Under the pieces are notes generated by a model. That model made no database searches. It was not told the DNA's origin and worked only from the letters and a program-made list of their open reading frames with translations. The translations under genes were made by a program, and so were the position numbers. DNA of 64,000 nt from Tremella fuciformis (taxonomy: Eukaryota > Basidiomycota > Tremellomycetes > Tremellales > Tremellaceae). Below are positions 10,052 through 21,946 of the stretch, piece by piece (the first letter of the stretch is position 1; every line of letters begins with the position of its first letter). The stretch spans positions 2,666,001-2,730,000 of the forward strand of contig CP136491.1 of assembly GCA_032768795.1 (NCBI GenBank), given 5' to 3'.

Positions 10052-10769
10052 GATGGTCAGAGGTGAGGAGAGAGAGTCAGAGGCATCCGGTCGTAGATGG
10101 AGGAGCTGCAAGTCATCTCATCTTTGTATCGGTAGGTTGCCGGACGTAGTGGTCAGCGTCTAGGCAATCCATGCCGTCACGGCAACCCCACACTGGCCGG
10201 GTCAAACCATCATCCGAGCTATGAATGGACGATGCAATCTTGTCACCGTACTCGTACAGCTACATCTATCAAGATCTGGGAGATCTCTCGGGCTTATAGC
10301 GCCCAGTGACGGGCTGCTGGTTACGGGGTCGCCAGCTGGGTCGGTGAGATGACGCTAAAAGTGACTTGGTGCCCGGTATGGCCGAACCTCATCAGCCAGC
10401 ATCCTTCGTGGGCACATGGGCACATGGGCTCATGGGCTTGAGCGAGACCAGGAAGGGGCCATGCAGATCGCAGATCGCCTTTCACTCTTTCTTGTCTACA
10501 CACCTCCTGCTGGCGGTGCAAAAGGCGCTCGGAAGCGTGGGCGCCTTTCACAGCTGACACTGACACACGATCATCCGCGCTCCAGCCAGACACATACGGA
10601 CGGGCCCCTCTGACACAGCCTCGGGTAGCCCGGCGCGCCCTGACATTGCTCGCGACTCGCACCTCGTCGGGCATCGAGCTTGGACTGGACAGGACTGGAC
10701 AGGAGGGTTCCGTCGAGCTTTGTCTTTGGGCTGGCAGAGGACCGCAGGTGGCAAGGCAAGCGAGGCAAG
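10052..10769. other. Intergenic region, divergent promoters
   Basis: 718 bases between the start of a monooxygenase and the start of surface protein B. A short imperfect repeat of a GGGCACAT-like unit lies near 10410-10440, and ACTGGACAGG is repeated near 10682-10700. No tRNA-like structure or convincing ORF. Confidence 0.45.
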
Positions 10770-12792
10770 ATGAACATCACGGTGAGGAGAGAATTCGCGT
10801 GTGGGGGTGGTCAGGAGAGCTGAGGACAGATCGACGACACGTCCCCGACGATCCAGTTCTACTCGGCCAGCGGCGGATGGTCGACGGACCACACGTATGA
10901 CCCCCAGGTCCCCAATTACTATGGCCAGACGTTCCATTCGACCGAGACCAATGTCAGTTCCGTCGACACCGACAAGATGCCAAGGTTGACGAGCAGGGAG
11001 ACTACGTCGTGCTCAAGTTCAACGGGTCTGCCGTCTACGTCTACGGCGCCAAACGGGGCAATCACGGCACGTACGCTGGTGCGTGCAGTTGGCCAAACAC
11101 CACCATGGTAGCCCCAGATACTGATTCCCAGTCCAGCTGGACGACGGCAGTCAGGCGTACTACTCGGGCTACGATGCAGACGGGACGTATCAGACCGTCC
11201 TCTTTGCCGCCGGGGGTCTGTCAACAACGTCCGAGCACACGCTAGTAATCACCAACCTCCCACAGCAGACTAGTCCTCCTCCGGTCAATGGCTCGTCGTA
11301 CTACCTCGACATTGACTACTTCATTGTGCAGTATCCGCCGTGAGTCCACGCCCCCCGCCACGCTTCTCTGAGTCACCGAGACTGACCGCAGACCGTCGGA
11401 CACGACGTTCCAGACCTACTTTGACGACACCAGCGACAAGATCACATACTCTGGCGGGTGGTCGGCCGAAAATAATGCCGACAGCTACAACAACACCCGG
11501 CATCTGTCGTTCCACGTCGATGACGAGCTCACCTTCCACTTCAACGGGTCGTCCGTGCAGATGTTCGGCGGCATCGACACGGATCATGGCAACTACAGCG
11601 TCGTCCTCGATGGCGGCCTGCAGCAGGTGTTCAACGGCACGTCGATCAAGTATCGACCCAATACGACCAGTGGGTTGTCATTCCGGCAAGGAGTCCGCCT
11701 TGCCATGCGGCTGCCACGGGCTGACACGCAGTATTCGTCGCATCGGGGCTGGAGGACACGATGCACACCGTCACAATCACCAACATCGGCGAAGGGCCTG
11801 GCCCCAACGGCGGCTCGGGCTTCGAATTTGACTGGGCACTCGTGAACTCGACCATCAACCCGGGCGGCACAAGTGGCGGGGGTTCCACCACCGGCTCGAC
11901 CGATCCCGTATCGCCCTCACCTCCATCGACACCCAGCGGCAGCTCAAGCTCAGGCTCGTCCTCCCACACCGGCGCCATCGCCGGAGGCGTCGTGGGCGGC
12001 ATCGTGGCCGTCGCTCTGGCCGGCATACTCGTATGGTTCTGGTTCTTCAGGAAGCGTGGAGGCCGGAGCGCCGAAGGAGCCGGGGTCCGAGACTCCCAGT
12101 ACACCGGGCGGTTCGACATCGATGGGAATGGTAATGGGAGCGGGTACGATGGGCGCGAAGTCCGGCCGTACGACGCCATGAGGAACAGCGGCACGTTCGG
12201 AGCGACGACATACGGTCACTTTTCCGGGTACGGCTCGGTTCCCTCTGCGTCTCCCTCTCCCTCTCCCTTGCCCGCCGCACCGACTCTCACTGCTGGAGTA
12301 ACAACAGCTACCACAGACGCAGACGCAGACGGGACGTCGACCTCGGCGCGCGGGGCCGGGGAGGACGAGCACACCGACACGCCGTTTCTCTCTTCCATCC
12401 CCCTCCCACCCGGCTCCACCGCCACCAGCTATCCACTCTCGCCGGAATCGGTCTACTCGAGGGAGACGTCCATACCGCCCGCCTCACACTCGGGCTCTTC
12501 GCGCGCCGGGTCCAGTGCCGGCGGGGGCGACCTGCTGCCCCCCTCCTCGCAGAACCCGCCGAGGCGAGTGCCCACCCTGATTGCAGCTGCCAAGACGCCC
12601 AACCTGCAGTTCGCATTCGGGACGAGGGCCGCTCCGACCGATGTCCCGCACGATGCCGAAGTCGAAGATCCAGACGAGCGCGAGGAAGACGCGGGGCCCG
12701 TGCCGCCCCAGGAGAGACGTGCAAGTGGTATGTTGCCTCCGTCGTACATGCAGGCCACGCGGCCCATCTCGGGTCTGCGCGTCAAGTCGTAG
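10770..12792 (+). CDS. Single-pass membrane protein with two extracellular beta-type domains and a PPxY tail (paralog B)
   Basis: Second member of the family. Exon 1 is again exactly 12 bases (MNIT, 10770-10781); the intron ends at 10829 and exon 2 begins IDDTSPTIQFYS. Domain 1 contains FNGSAVYVYGAKRGNHGTYA, a YYSGYDADG segment and YLDIDYFIVQ. Domain 2 contains FNGSSVQMFGGIDTDHGNYSVVLDGG and ends with FDWALVNSTINPGG. A Ser/Gly linker leads into the conserved juxtamembrane SHTGAIAGGVVGGIV and a transmembrane helix, then a basic cytosolic stretch and a long Ser/Pro tail with MLPPSYMQAT just before the C-terminus. It is closer in sequence to paralog C than to A. Surface location is inferred from the layout; no signal peptide is present. 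The monooxygenase pair lies between A and B. Confidence 0.8.
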
Positions 12793-12853
12793 ACGTTATA
12801 CACTGTGCATCGATCTGTATGTAGGGATGCGACCATAATCACGGCATGAGCAT

Positions 12854-14587
12854 TCAGGCTGCGCCGGCCGACCTCGACTCTGTCGCCTCTTCCGCCTTTG
12901 CTGTTTCCTTGTTGGCTGCTCGTGCCAGTCGACGTCCGGCGGCTTGCGCCCGCTTCTCCTCCCACAGCTTCATCGCAGCCGGCATCTCCTTGTCCAGCGC
13001 TTTGTACCGATCCTCGCTCGTCGGATGCGTGCGCAGCAGCGCCAGCTTATTCTCGACGCTCACCCCGTGACCCGAAGCCTCGAGGTCGCGCTCCATGCAC
13101 GAGAACAGTTCCCACAGGTCGAGGGCACCGCGCGGGTCGTACCCCGCCGTCGCCATCAGCTGTAGTCCGACCGAGTCAGCTTCCATCTCGAGCTTGCGCG
13201 AGTACGCGCGGGTCGCGACGACGTCGTTGAGGTAGTTGATGAATACCCCGGCGGTGTCGGTGATACTGCACATGAGCTCGAGCATCCAAGGTTGATGCTG
13301 GCTCACAACGGGAAGGAGATGGTCAAGGCGAACGAGATGCCGCGCAGGACGTCAAATGCCACCGCTGCCACTTGGAGGAACTGCCCATGTCAGCGTTGTT
13401 CCAAGACCGAGGCGTCGATCCCACTCCGAGGTTCTCCACACTGTGCCTCTCTGCTACATGCGAGATCTCGTGTGCCAATACTGCCGCCAGAAGCGTGTCG
13501 TCGTCGGGCAGGGCATTGAGCAGGCCCGTGTACACAAAGACGTCCTTGCTGGGCAAAGCGAGCGCCTGTACCTGGGGCTGCCAATCAGCCACTTGGTCTG
13601 GCAGCATCGCGCCACAACCCACCAGGTCCACCACGTACAGATTCCAGTCCCCGCTCTCGAGCTGCTTGAGCGGGTTACCGCTCTCCGGGCGCCAAGGCAT
13701 GAAGCTGCTCTTGGCCGTACCGCTCGGCTTCCAGTTCTCCCCGCCGCCGCGCTTCATGCCGTCCTCGCGTTCGGCCATGACGCGCGCGAGCTCTTGCGAG
13801 CGCGGCGGCCACGTCGCTCCACATACGACGTGATGATCCTGTTCCTCGAGCGCGGTGACGAGGTGAGACGTGACCCTCGCCACGCGCTGGGACCGCGGGT
13901 CGTCCGGCGGCAGAAGGAGGCGCCCGTCCGCGTGCAGGAGCTCGTTATGTCTGCACAGAGTCAGCGCCTGATGGGCAGAGAGACAAGAGGGAAATCGGCT
14001 GACTTGCGTCGCGACCACGACATCTCCTCTCCCTCGGACAGAAGCAGAAGCCGCCATCGGCCGGTTCGAGGCGACTGATCCAATCCCAGGGCGAAGACGA
14101 CGCACACGGCGAAGATCCACCTGTCAGCTGACCTCATGCAGGCGTGGACACACGACCGACCGGTATCTGGATCAAAAGGTAGGACGTTCGCTTGTACTTC
14201 TTCCACAATCTGTGGTGAGCGATGTGCGCCGTGCGGGCCCGGGCCAGGAGAAAGGCAAGCGACCCACTTGTACCGGAAGATGAAGGGCAGAAAGAGCAGC
14301 GTGAACCTCGTCACGTTGAGCAGAGTGCTTTTCAGAGCCGGAAATGCAATGAAGAAGACATCTTGGCGGCGTCTGGACGGGTGAAAGGCGCGGATCTGGG
14401 CCAACGCCAAGGTGCGCGATAGGGGAGGCTGACGGGCGAAACGGACATTTCGTGAGAGCGGTGACGCCGGCACTGATGATGGGGTGCCCGGAGGTCTGAG
14501 AGGCAGCCGAGGGATGGAAGTGCTCAGCTGGCGACGACTTGGGCCTGCCAGTGCCCCTCGGAGGGCGGGCGGTAGGTAAGGTGGCAT
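12854..14587 (-). CDS. OMA1: Mitochondrial inner-membrane metalloprotease OMA1 (M48 family)
   Basis: Zinc metalloprotease of the M48C/OMA1 group, acting in inner-membrane protein quality control and stress-induced cleavage. The N-terminus is Arg/Ser/Pro-rich and lacks acids (PPYLPPALRGALAGPSRRQL), as in a mitochondrial presequence. A hydrophobic segment (FTLLFLPFIFRYKW) follows before the first intron. The catalytic motif HEISH lies in VLAHEISHVAERHS, and the third ligand region RKLEMEADSVGLQLM supplies the downstream ExxxD element. The last exon keeps the family's NKLALLRTHPTSEDRYKAL block. I take the start at 14587 for its targeting sequence and the stop at 12854. At least three introns are needed between the N-terminal exon, the catalytic exon and the last exon. 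It converges on surface protein B, with 61 bp between stops. Confidence 0.85.
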
Positions 14588-14769
14588 AATGTTATTGTGA
14601 CGAAGAGAATGGAGAAGAAGGCAGAGAAGAGTGGAGTGGAGTCAAAAGGTGATGTTGCCGGCTATTCCCCCGGTGACGACATGAGAAACGATGGGGCAAC
14701 ATGGGGCAACATGGATAAATGCATTTGATCACAGCGAGGAGACGATTGTGCACATCGGTGGGATGAGGG

Positions 14770-15503
14770 CTAGGCAACAACGCCGCACTTCTCAACCACG
14801 ACCTTCTTCGAGACTTTGCCATCGCGGTGGCCGACCTTTTCCATCGCCTTGATGACGTCCATCCCTTCGACGACCTCACCAAAGACGACGTGCTTGCCAC
14901 TGATCATCAGTCAAGTCCAACTCGACTCTCGCTCGACACCTACTCCAGCCACTCGCACTTGCTGGCGGTGGTGACGAAGAACTGACTGCCGTTGGTGTTT
15001 GGGCCAGAGTTGGCACTGCTCAACAAACCAGCCTCTGGCACGATCAGCTGACGTGATCGTCGTGGAGACTCACTGTCATGCTTCTTCTCAAAGTTTTCAT
15101 CGTCAAACTTGGTTCCGTAGATAGACTGAGGTCAGCTTCCATGACTAGCTTACGGATGGATGAGCGCACCACCCCGCCTGTCCCGTCTTTCCGCTCAAAG
15201 TCTCCTCCTTGGACCATAAATCCCGGGATAATGCGGTGGAAGATGGTTCCTTCGTAACCGAAGTTCTTGGGCAAGGCCTCGCCGTCTGCTTTCTGTCGGT
15301 CAACTTCCAATACGAGTCTGAAGCAAGTCATTTTTATTCACTTTACCGGTGCAAAGGGCTCGAAAGTTGGCGGCAGTCTCGGGATAAGCGACGGTCATCA
15401 CTAGAAAAGCGGCTCACCTTTGGACAGACATCATCGTAGAGCTTGAACTCGACTCTCTGGGCCTTATCACCCCCAATCACCACCTCGAAGAAGCAGTTAC
15501 TAT
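14770..15503 (-). CDS. Cyclophilin-type peptidyl-prolyl cis-trans isomerase (5' exon unresolved)
   Basis: Cyclophilin A-like enzyme that catalyses cis-trans isomerisation of X-Pro bonds. Spliced exons read [22 protein letters not shown], then [10 protein letters not shown], then [22 protein letters not shown] with GFMVQGGDF, then [13 protein letters not shown], and finally [15 protein letters not shown] ending [10 protein letters not shown]. The catalytic Arg (FHRIIPGF) and the substrate-pocket GSQFF are present. At least four short introns are used. I could not find an ATG joining in frame to the first supported exon (15503 downward). The MTKDDENKK ATG near 15575 has its only available donor in the wrong phase. 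The start therefore lies in an unrecognised small exon, or there is a local sequence problem. No targeting sequence is visible, so a cytosolic form is likely. Confidence 0.85.
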
Positions 15504-15506
15504 CTG

Positions 15507-15845
15507 TCAGTCATGCAGATCATCAGCGCTGCCCGGTATGACGAACGGCAGGGGCTTCTTGTTCTCGTCGTCTTTGGTCATGATGTCAAATATTCCTCCT
15601 TGGGAGTCTAGTGTCAACAAAGTGCGTAGAGACAACAGGTGCGCGAGAGCAAATGCCGCGGCCTCTGCAGCTTTGTATTGCGGCAGCCATGACGTCTCGC
15701 TGGGCGCTCCTTTGTCGCCGACTCCACCCAAAGTCCGACGTGTGATAGCGATGAAAGACGAGGTCGCTAAGCGAATCCGGGAGATCCTTTCTCGGACGAG
15801 GTGCGTCGAACATGCGAGTGCGTTCGGCTCCACCAGTGCGCGCAT
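15507..15845 (-). CDS. Unidentified 112-codon ORF between VMA12-like and cyclophilin genes
   Basis: Open frame starting MRALVEPNAL and containing AAEAAAFALAHLLSLRTLL and MTKDDENKKPLPFV, ending LHD with TGA at 15507. The amino-acid mix and the hydrophobic-then-charged pattern look coding rather than random. It begins three bases after the TGA of the upstream VMA12-like frame and lies in the same frame, and it stops just before the first supported cyclophilin exon. It could be a small gene, a last exon of a longer gene, or leader sequence of the cyclophilin gene. I do not recognise the family. Confidence 0.35.
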   Translation of the reverse strand: MRALVEPNALACSTHLVRERISRIRLATSSFIAITRRTLGGVGDKGAPSETSWLPQYKAAEAAAFALAHLLSLRTLLTLDSQGGIFDIMTKDDENKKPLPFVIPGSADDLHD

Positions 15846-15848
15846 CGC

Positions 15849-16750
15849 TCATGCACCCGAGGTATCTCTGATAGCCGTCCGCCGTAGTCTGACCCCCTTG
15901 CTCGCTGTGTCCAAGGCCGAGGTTCCTTCCTGGATCCGCGCGAGCTCCCCCTTTGGATCTCCCCCAGCGACTTCGGGCCCCCCTGCGGGCGGTAGCGCCC
16001 CACTGGTCCTTGCTTCCTTCTTCATCCTCTCCTCGGAGATCTTTCGGCCTTCTTCCACTCGACGCGTCAACCCCCAAACGATGACTCCGTCCGCGATGCC
16101 CACCACCACGCCGGTCAACACGCCGAGCAGGACGCCCGTCTCTCGCCGGTAGCCCGCACCATGGATACTGGCGTAGTATACGGCGTACGCCGCGCCGAAC
16201 ACCGAAAAGAGGATGTTGAGAGCGGTCGTGAGTGTCTTGGTGACGTAGCGGTATTCTGTACCAAAGGACTCGACCGGGGCATAAAGATGTTTGGGCAGGT
16301 AAGGCGAGGGCGCGTCAGGCGGATGCGCAGCGAGGAGGCGCGACTGTTGAGCTGGCGGAAGGTAGATGAGAGTCCCGGCTAGTAAGGCGATGAGGGTGTA
16401 GTCTGCGGGATCTGACTTTCAGCTCCGTGGCGAGTGCTTAGACCTGAACACCGACCGAGACTCCTCCTCAGAAGGTCTGATCGGCCTTGCGGCCCATCTG
16501 CCCAAGCAGCCAGGCTGTCTATGATGGAGACGGGTATAGTAGCGGTGAGAGCGTCTTCAGGCATTTGACCGTGTGACGTCGCTGCATCTCCGGATAGTCG
16601 AATATCGTCGCCCGCTGTACGAACGTCGGCACTGTCGACTTGGCCTCGCAACGCCTGTCGCAAGTGGTCCGGAAGGTCAACGTCAGCCAGAAGCAGGGCT
16701 CTGATGCTCTCGAGAAGCTGTGGCGTGAGCACCACCGCCTCGTCGGTCAT
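15849..16750 (-). CDS. VMA12: V-ATPase assembly factor, Vma12/Vph2-like ER membrane protein
   Basis: Likely Vma12 (TMEM199/Vph2 family, PF11712), an ER membrane protein needed to assemble the V0 sector of the vacuolar proton pump. Exon 1 (from ATG 16750) is soluble: MTDEAVVLTPQLLESIRALL. After an intron near 16400-16470 comes DYTLIALLAGTLIYLPP, then a PYLPKHLYAPVESFGTEYRYV segment. Two hydrophobic helices follow (NILFSVFGAAYAVYYASIHG and GVLLGVLTGVVVGIADGVIV), separated by a short hydrophilic turn, and then the basic/acidic RRVEEGRKISEERMKKE that typically follows TM2. The remaining 50-odd residues are low-complexity and longer than usual for the family, so the last exon may be mis-ended. The start codon is 223 bp from the divergent otubain gene. 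Confidence 0.65.
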
Positions 16751-16973
16751 GCTGCAGCGCCTGAGTGCTTGTGCTTTGGTTCGCCCAGTTCAGCACCCCG
16801 CCTCAATTTCGGATCCGAAACCACGTGGTCGAGATCACCATGACGAGTTGCCACCCAGTTGCTCCTTTCAAGCATCGCATCGCCTTTGTACTGTGAATCT
16901 CTCCTCTAGACAGATAGACTGTCCCCCACTCTTAGCTCGGGATTGGGTCTCGCTGTGTGGGACATCAAGGAAC

Positions 16974-18049
16974 ATGTCTGCAGCACCCGCACCCCCTGTA
17001 GCAGCGCCAGCGCCGGCGGTAGCAACATCGGCTGACCCACCACCGAGGGTGATTGACGAGACGACCGACCTGTCCACCTTGACCGACCAGGAGATCATGC
17101 GCCTGACCGAACAGATGGGCCAAGAGGACGTCACAAATAAAGTGCGCCCCATCAGTATACCAATCCTGCGCGCTGAGCTGACTCATCAGCCGCTGATCAG
17201 CGCGCCCGTGCCCCTGCTCGTCATTCGCGACGAGTACAAGGCCGGCTCGTCCACGGTAGTCAAGAAGCTCGACTGGCTGCAAGAGAACGGGTGGGACCAA
17301 GTCTGGCGAGCTCGAGGCGACGGCGACTGCTTCTACCGATGTCCGCCCCTCTGCTTTTTCAGCAAAGCTCTGACTCATAACAGCCTTCACCCTAGCGTAT
17401 CTGCTTCGTATACTGCACTCGTCCGACCCGCCGTTATACGCCAACCTCGCGTTCGACGCGATACAGCGCGCGCTGCCCGCGATGCAGGACTGCAACTTTG
17501 ATCCAGAGCTGTACGAAGAGTTCCTCGCGCCCCTGCTGGAGCTCGTGCGGGCATTTGCTCCAGAGGACGCGGGCGCCGAGAGGGTGACGGAATGGAGCCT
17601 CATCCAGGCGCTGCAAGACGCGGAAAGGAGCAATTGCATCGTCGTGGTGAGCCTGCGAGACACCGTGTGGGGCATCAGGGGGGCTGATCCGGCAGGCTTT
17701 GCGACTCATCACGTCGTCTTACCTGCGAACACACCAGGCGCAATACGAGCCTTTCCTTCTGCACCCCCTAACTTTCGAGCCCCTTACCGTCGACGATTTC
17801 TGCCGGAGCGAAGTCGAGCCGTGCGGGAAGGAAGCGGATCACGCGCAGATATCGGCACTGTCAGAAGCACTCCAGGTTCCCTTGAGAATCGCATATCTCG
17901 ACCGCTCAGAGGTGGGAGACGGAGAGGGCATCAACTGGGTACAATTTGGGCCGAGCCCAGACGACGACGACCGACCATTGACGCTATTGTATCGCCCTGG
18001 CCACTATGATGTGGTTTCGAAAGACGTCCTGCCTTCGGCAATCCTGTAG
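16974..18049 (+). CDS. Otubain-type deubiquitinase (OTUB1, peptidase C65)
   Basis: Cysteine protease of the otubain family, which trims ubiquitin chains (OTUB1 prefers Lys48 chains and also inhibits some E2s). An Ala/Pro-rich N-terminus leads into DLSTLTDQEIMRLTEQM, then RDEYKAGSSTVVKKLDWLQ, and the catalytic loop RARGDGDCFYR with the Asp and Cys of the active site. After an intron at about 17340-17385 the helical region continues (NFDPELYEEFLAPLLELV). The C-terminal part has SSYLRTHQAQYEPFL, an ISALSEALQVPLRIAYLD strand and PGHYDVV with the catalytic His. Three or more introns are needed. The first exon starts at ATG 16974, and the stop lies at 18047-18049. Confidence 0.87.
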
Positions 18050-18147
18050 TTGTATGTCTCCTTCCAGCACTGTTCCCTCTCAATACCCGGCATCGGGCAA
18101 TCCTTGGCAGAGATGCCACTCTGAGATGCATACAACCCATTGAATGG

Positions 18148-21100
18148 CTACCGATTGAGAGTACCTCGCAGAGCGCGAAGCAGTTCACTGCCCCCGCTTG
18201 GAGGGGTAACAGCTGCGCTGGGTTGGCTCAGGCGCGGGCGACGCGATATCGTCTGTGCTTGCTGGGCCACGGTGTTATAGGCTGGCTCTGCACTGCCGCT
18301 CCTCCGTTGACGGGACTCTGAGATCAGATGAATGCCCGCAGGCTCGCTGATGACGCTTGGAGCAGTCGACGGCATGTCAGCAGGCGAAGGCAGGGAGACT
18401 CGTGGCATCTTGTTCACGTCGCCACGTTGATGCCATGACGCCGATGTCGTCTCGGACTTCCTCCCATGCTTGAGTGGGTCACGGGCGCCGGACGAGACTC
18501 TCTGTCGATCGGCGACAGGTACAGCAGTATTTGCAGACGGGCGGAAGCGTCGTGTCCGGCTGCAAGTCAGCCGTACCTCTAGCTACATCAAAGAGCACAT
18601 ACTTCGCCTCAGCGATCCGAGCCGCATACGCCTCTTTCCATATCTCGAGAGCCTCCTCTACGTTATCAGCTTGATCTGCCGGTTGCAAAGAAGGCGGACC
18701 AAGTATTTTCCTATCTCGAGGTTGCGAGACATCCCTTTCCCGCCTCACCCACTCTAGTTCCGCGCGCCAAGCGCCCCAAGCAACCTTTTTCAGTCGAGCG
18801 TTCTCAAATCGGAGACTTTTGAGTTGCTGGACATGAGTCGGCGCTATCCCAATAATGTCTTCGTGACCCACCAATGAATTTCCCTGCCATCGATCCCATA
18901 CTTGGAACATGAGGGCATCCTCATGCCGACGAGACACCTCGTCTTCCTGCGCGTTAGCCGAGCACACCAAATAGTTGCACGCCGCCCACGATGTCCACCA
19001 GTTGCTGCTCTCTGTACCTGCCTCGCCACTTGGCAAATGTTGACTCCAGCAAGCGGTCATCCTTCGCTTGTAGGGATCTGTCCAGGGCCTCGCGGCGCTC
19101 TCTACGGGTAGATGCGACGCTCTTCCAAATGTGGAAGATGTGGCGCAAGGTCTCTTCATCGCGCACCTCAACGAACGATTGCATCAGGGATTTCGTGTCT
19201 TGCACTCGAGCGCTAGCAGTATGCCAACGTGTGAAGGCGTTTCTAGTTGTCAGCCGCGATACTTTCGGCTTGTCCTGACTGACCGGAGCAGGGTGGCTGT
19301 TCGTTTGTCGATTACATCTAGTTCCCGAGACTTGTGAAAGATGACCCTTTCGGTCCAGGTGTTCAATGTTGATTTCATCAAGTTCTTTCGACTCAGTACG
19401 GGCGACTTGCTGTGAGAACTCGCCAGACTCACCTGGTTCCGGAAAGACTGCACAACAAAGACTGCTGCGTTGTCATGAGGCGTGTATGTGGATAAGCCGC
19501 GCCAAGCTGGTGATGAGCATTTGATACTGAAACAAACGGTGCACCGACCATCAAAGGCCGCCCGCAGCTCTTCCAATCTTCGTTTCTTGACGTAAAGAGC
19601 TTGTTGTCGCAATCTGGCGTCTCGTCGTTTCTCCTCCAATCTTGATCTCCAAACCGAAAAGGCCTGTCTCTGGCTGAAGAAAACGCGGAACGACATAGCT
19701 TTGAGGCGATCGGCGTTCACCTTCTCCTTTTGTTTCCGCCAGATCTCAAGACTTGTTCTGAGCGCTCGCTGGTTGGAGAAGACTTCGGCACGCTCGGCCA
19801 GGACCTGTTTTTGACGGAATTGCTCGCGCCACCGCGAAACGGCCCGCTGAGCAAGTCGCATTGTGGACTCGTAACGATGATCGTCTGCGAGGCCTTAAGA
19901 CTATAAGCTTTGCTACTTTCGGGCGTTTTTGGCTCACGGCGCATGTCACGCAAGATTTGTAGAGATCCCCGCCACCTCCCGAACTTCTGCGCCATGTTGA
20001 CATTATCGACTGCGCGCTGTATGCGCCGCCCCTGTTCCGCATACTTCCAAACGGTCAATGCTGCACGAACGGTCTGCACCTTATTCAGCCGCTCTGCTTT
20101 CTTCACCAGTTGTTGCTGTCGATGTAATCGCTTCCGCCACAGACCAAACTCTTCTCCGAGGAGGTGCCGGCTGCGCATATTTTCGGCTTCACGGGCGTGG
20201 CCACTAAGCATCAGCTGAGGTAAAGGCCGGGTGTAGCAGGCGCTGACGCTCGTAGTGTCCATTGGACAAATGCGCGGCGTAAGGTGTTCGTGCGGCCAAA
20301 ATCGTGCAGAGCACCCTCTGCAATCTTCAGACGTGTGCGGTATCTCCAAACGTCGAATGCCTGCTTGGAGGCTTCCGCGGACTTCCAGCTGTCAAATTGG
20401 CGGAGAGCACGATTGAGTGTCGTTTGGCGAGACCACACGACCAGCACTTGCCGAAGGACCGATCTCGAGCGAAAAGCGGTCGCCTTCCGATCGTGTATGG
20501 TGTCTCGCGCTTTGTTCCGCCAGCGCTGAAATATGTCTCGTAGACGTCGCTCATTCTGTGACGACACAACCTCGAGCTCCCGATGCTGCATGTCGGCCTC
20601 CCAGCGTGATAGCCGTCGCCGCTCAAAGCGTGCACGCCAGCACGTCCAGCACTTTTTTTGACTCGAAGCTAGCCTTTGCTGCGAGAAGGACCGCGCCATG
20701 ACCGCCATGAGGGCCGCTTTACGCCAGTGTAACAAGGTCTGACGCTGTAATATACGATCGCGTACCATGTCGATTTGTCGAGTTGTTTGCTGAGCTTCAG
20801 CGCCGTCACCGTGGAGAGAAGCGGCCTTACCTGCACCCACTCATTGGCTTGAGACCAGACATCGAGACACCGACCCAATAATCCTGTGTGGTAAAAGCTG
20901 TCGGCGAGCAATTCCATGTCCGCCAACTCCTTCTCAGTCCGCTCCATACGATTTTGTCTGGTTTCACTGACGCCAGCTCGAGGTGTCGTCGAACGTTCCC
21001 TGTGCGTACGAGCAAAGTCGAGAGATGAGGTGTCGTCCAGCGCCTCGCTAACGTCTGAGACCGAGTAAGGTGGTAATGGTGGGCTAATGACAGCCTCTTG

Positions 21101-21794
21101 CGCGTAGATTGGCGTGCTTGTACGCAGAGGAGGATTGAGAGTGAGGGCATCGTAGTCGAGCGATGGATCCGGAGTGTAGCCCACCATGGACCTTGTTGCG
21201 CTTTTCGAGGACCTGCTTTTCTCCCTTGTCATCGCTTTTCTCGGTGAGGGTCGTAGCATGTGCACAATGCTGATGTTCGTATTGCGCGAGACATCGCTGC
21301 GCTCGTCCTCGACATCAACGTCTGGCGCGAACCCCTCATCAAGGTCGGAACTCGCTGAAGCGAGGAACGGCAGTCGACTTTTCACGTCCGCGGAGAAGCT
21401 CTGGTATGATGCTGAGGGCGCGTCGGCAGCCGAGGCATGGGAGGTGTCATTGTTCGCTCTCCAAAGATCCCAGCGTTCGCCCCATGTTGCTGCACGAATG
21501 ATCCCTAGCTTGAGGAGAAACTGGAAATATGTCGTGTCCTCGACGGGCGAGATGCCACTACATGATCAGTACATCAGACTCCTCACCGGTCGAGTCGAGG
21601 AACAAGAGAATCACTCACTTTTCCAGGAGGACCTCGCTGTAAGCTCGCTGGACCAAGGGGAATGTGGTCGCGCTCCTGGGCGCCCTTTCGATAATATTGT
21701 CGATGATGCTGAGGTCGACATGATCGGTGACGCTCGACGAGCCATACGAGAGGCCTGAGAGGCCCGAGGTGGCCGAGGCTGTCAGGCTAGACAT
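18148..21794 (-). CDS. SFI1: Sfi1-like centrin-binding spindle-pole-body protein
   Basis: Long helical protein with tandem Sfi1 repeats (PF08457), each built round a Trp as in FGLWRKRL, LTVWKYAE, FSVWRSRLEE, FQRWRNKAR and LVVWSRQTTL, spaced about 30-35 residues apart. In yeast each repeat binds one centrin (Cdc31), and Sfi1 filaments form the half-bridge used to duplicate the spindle pole body. The N-terminus, from ATG 21794, is Ser/Thr-rich (MSSLTASATSGLSG) with phospho-site-like SP/TP motifs (PSPRKA, TPDPSL). Many introns interrupt the repeats, which is why single ORFs cover only pieces. The C-terminus was placed at TGA 18148 after an intron that joins TLPP to RVSSGARDPLKHG. The Helitron begins 57 bp upstream of the start codon. 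Confidence 0.8.
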
Positions 21795-21858
21795 GCCAAC
21801 ATGGGACCATGTCGGCTGAAAAGAGATGAATGAGATGAATGAGAAACAAACTAGGTAA

Positions 21859-21881
21859 ATCGGCGGTGGCGCGTCGCCGAT
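21859..21881 (-). repeat. Helitron 3'-terminal hairpin
   Basis: Perfect 7-bp inverted repeat ATCGGCG / CGCCGAT around a 9-base loop, ending 8 bases before the CTAG terminus. A subterminal hairpin is the standard 3' end (termination signal) of Helitrons. Confidence 0.8.
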
Positions 21882-21946
21882 GGGGCGTAGCTCTGACTCC
21901 GGAAAATTTTGGACTTTTCATCTCTCATCTGTACATCTACATCAGA

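Noticed and set aside
15849..15900. Programmed stop-codon readthrough of Vma12
   Set aside because: The context after TGA (GCG ATG) does not resemble the known TGA-CTA readthrough signal, and a separate start codon follows at once; kept only as a possibility in the finding.
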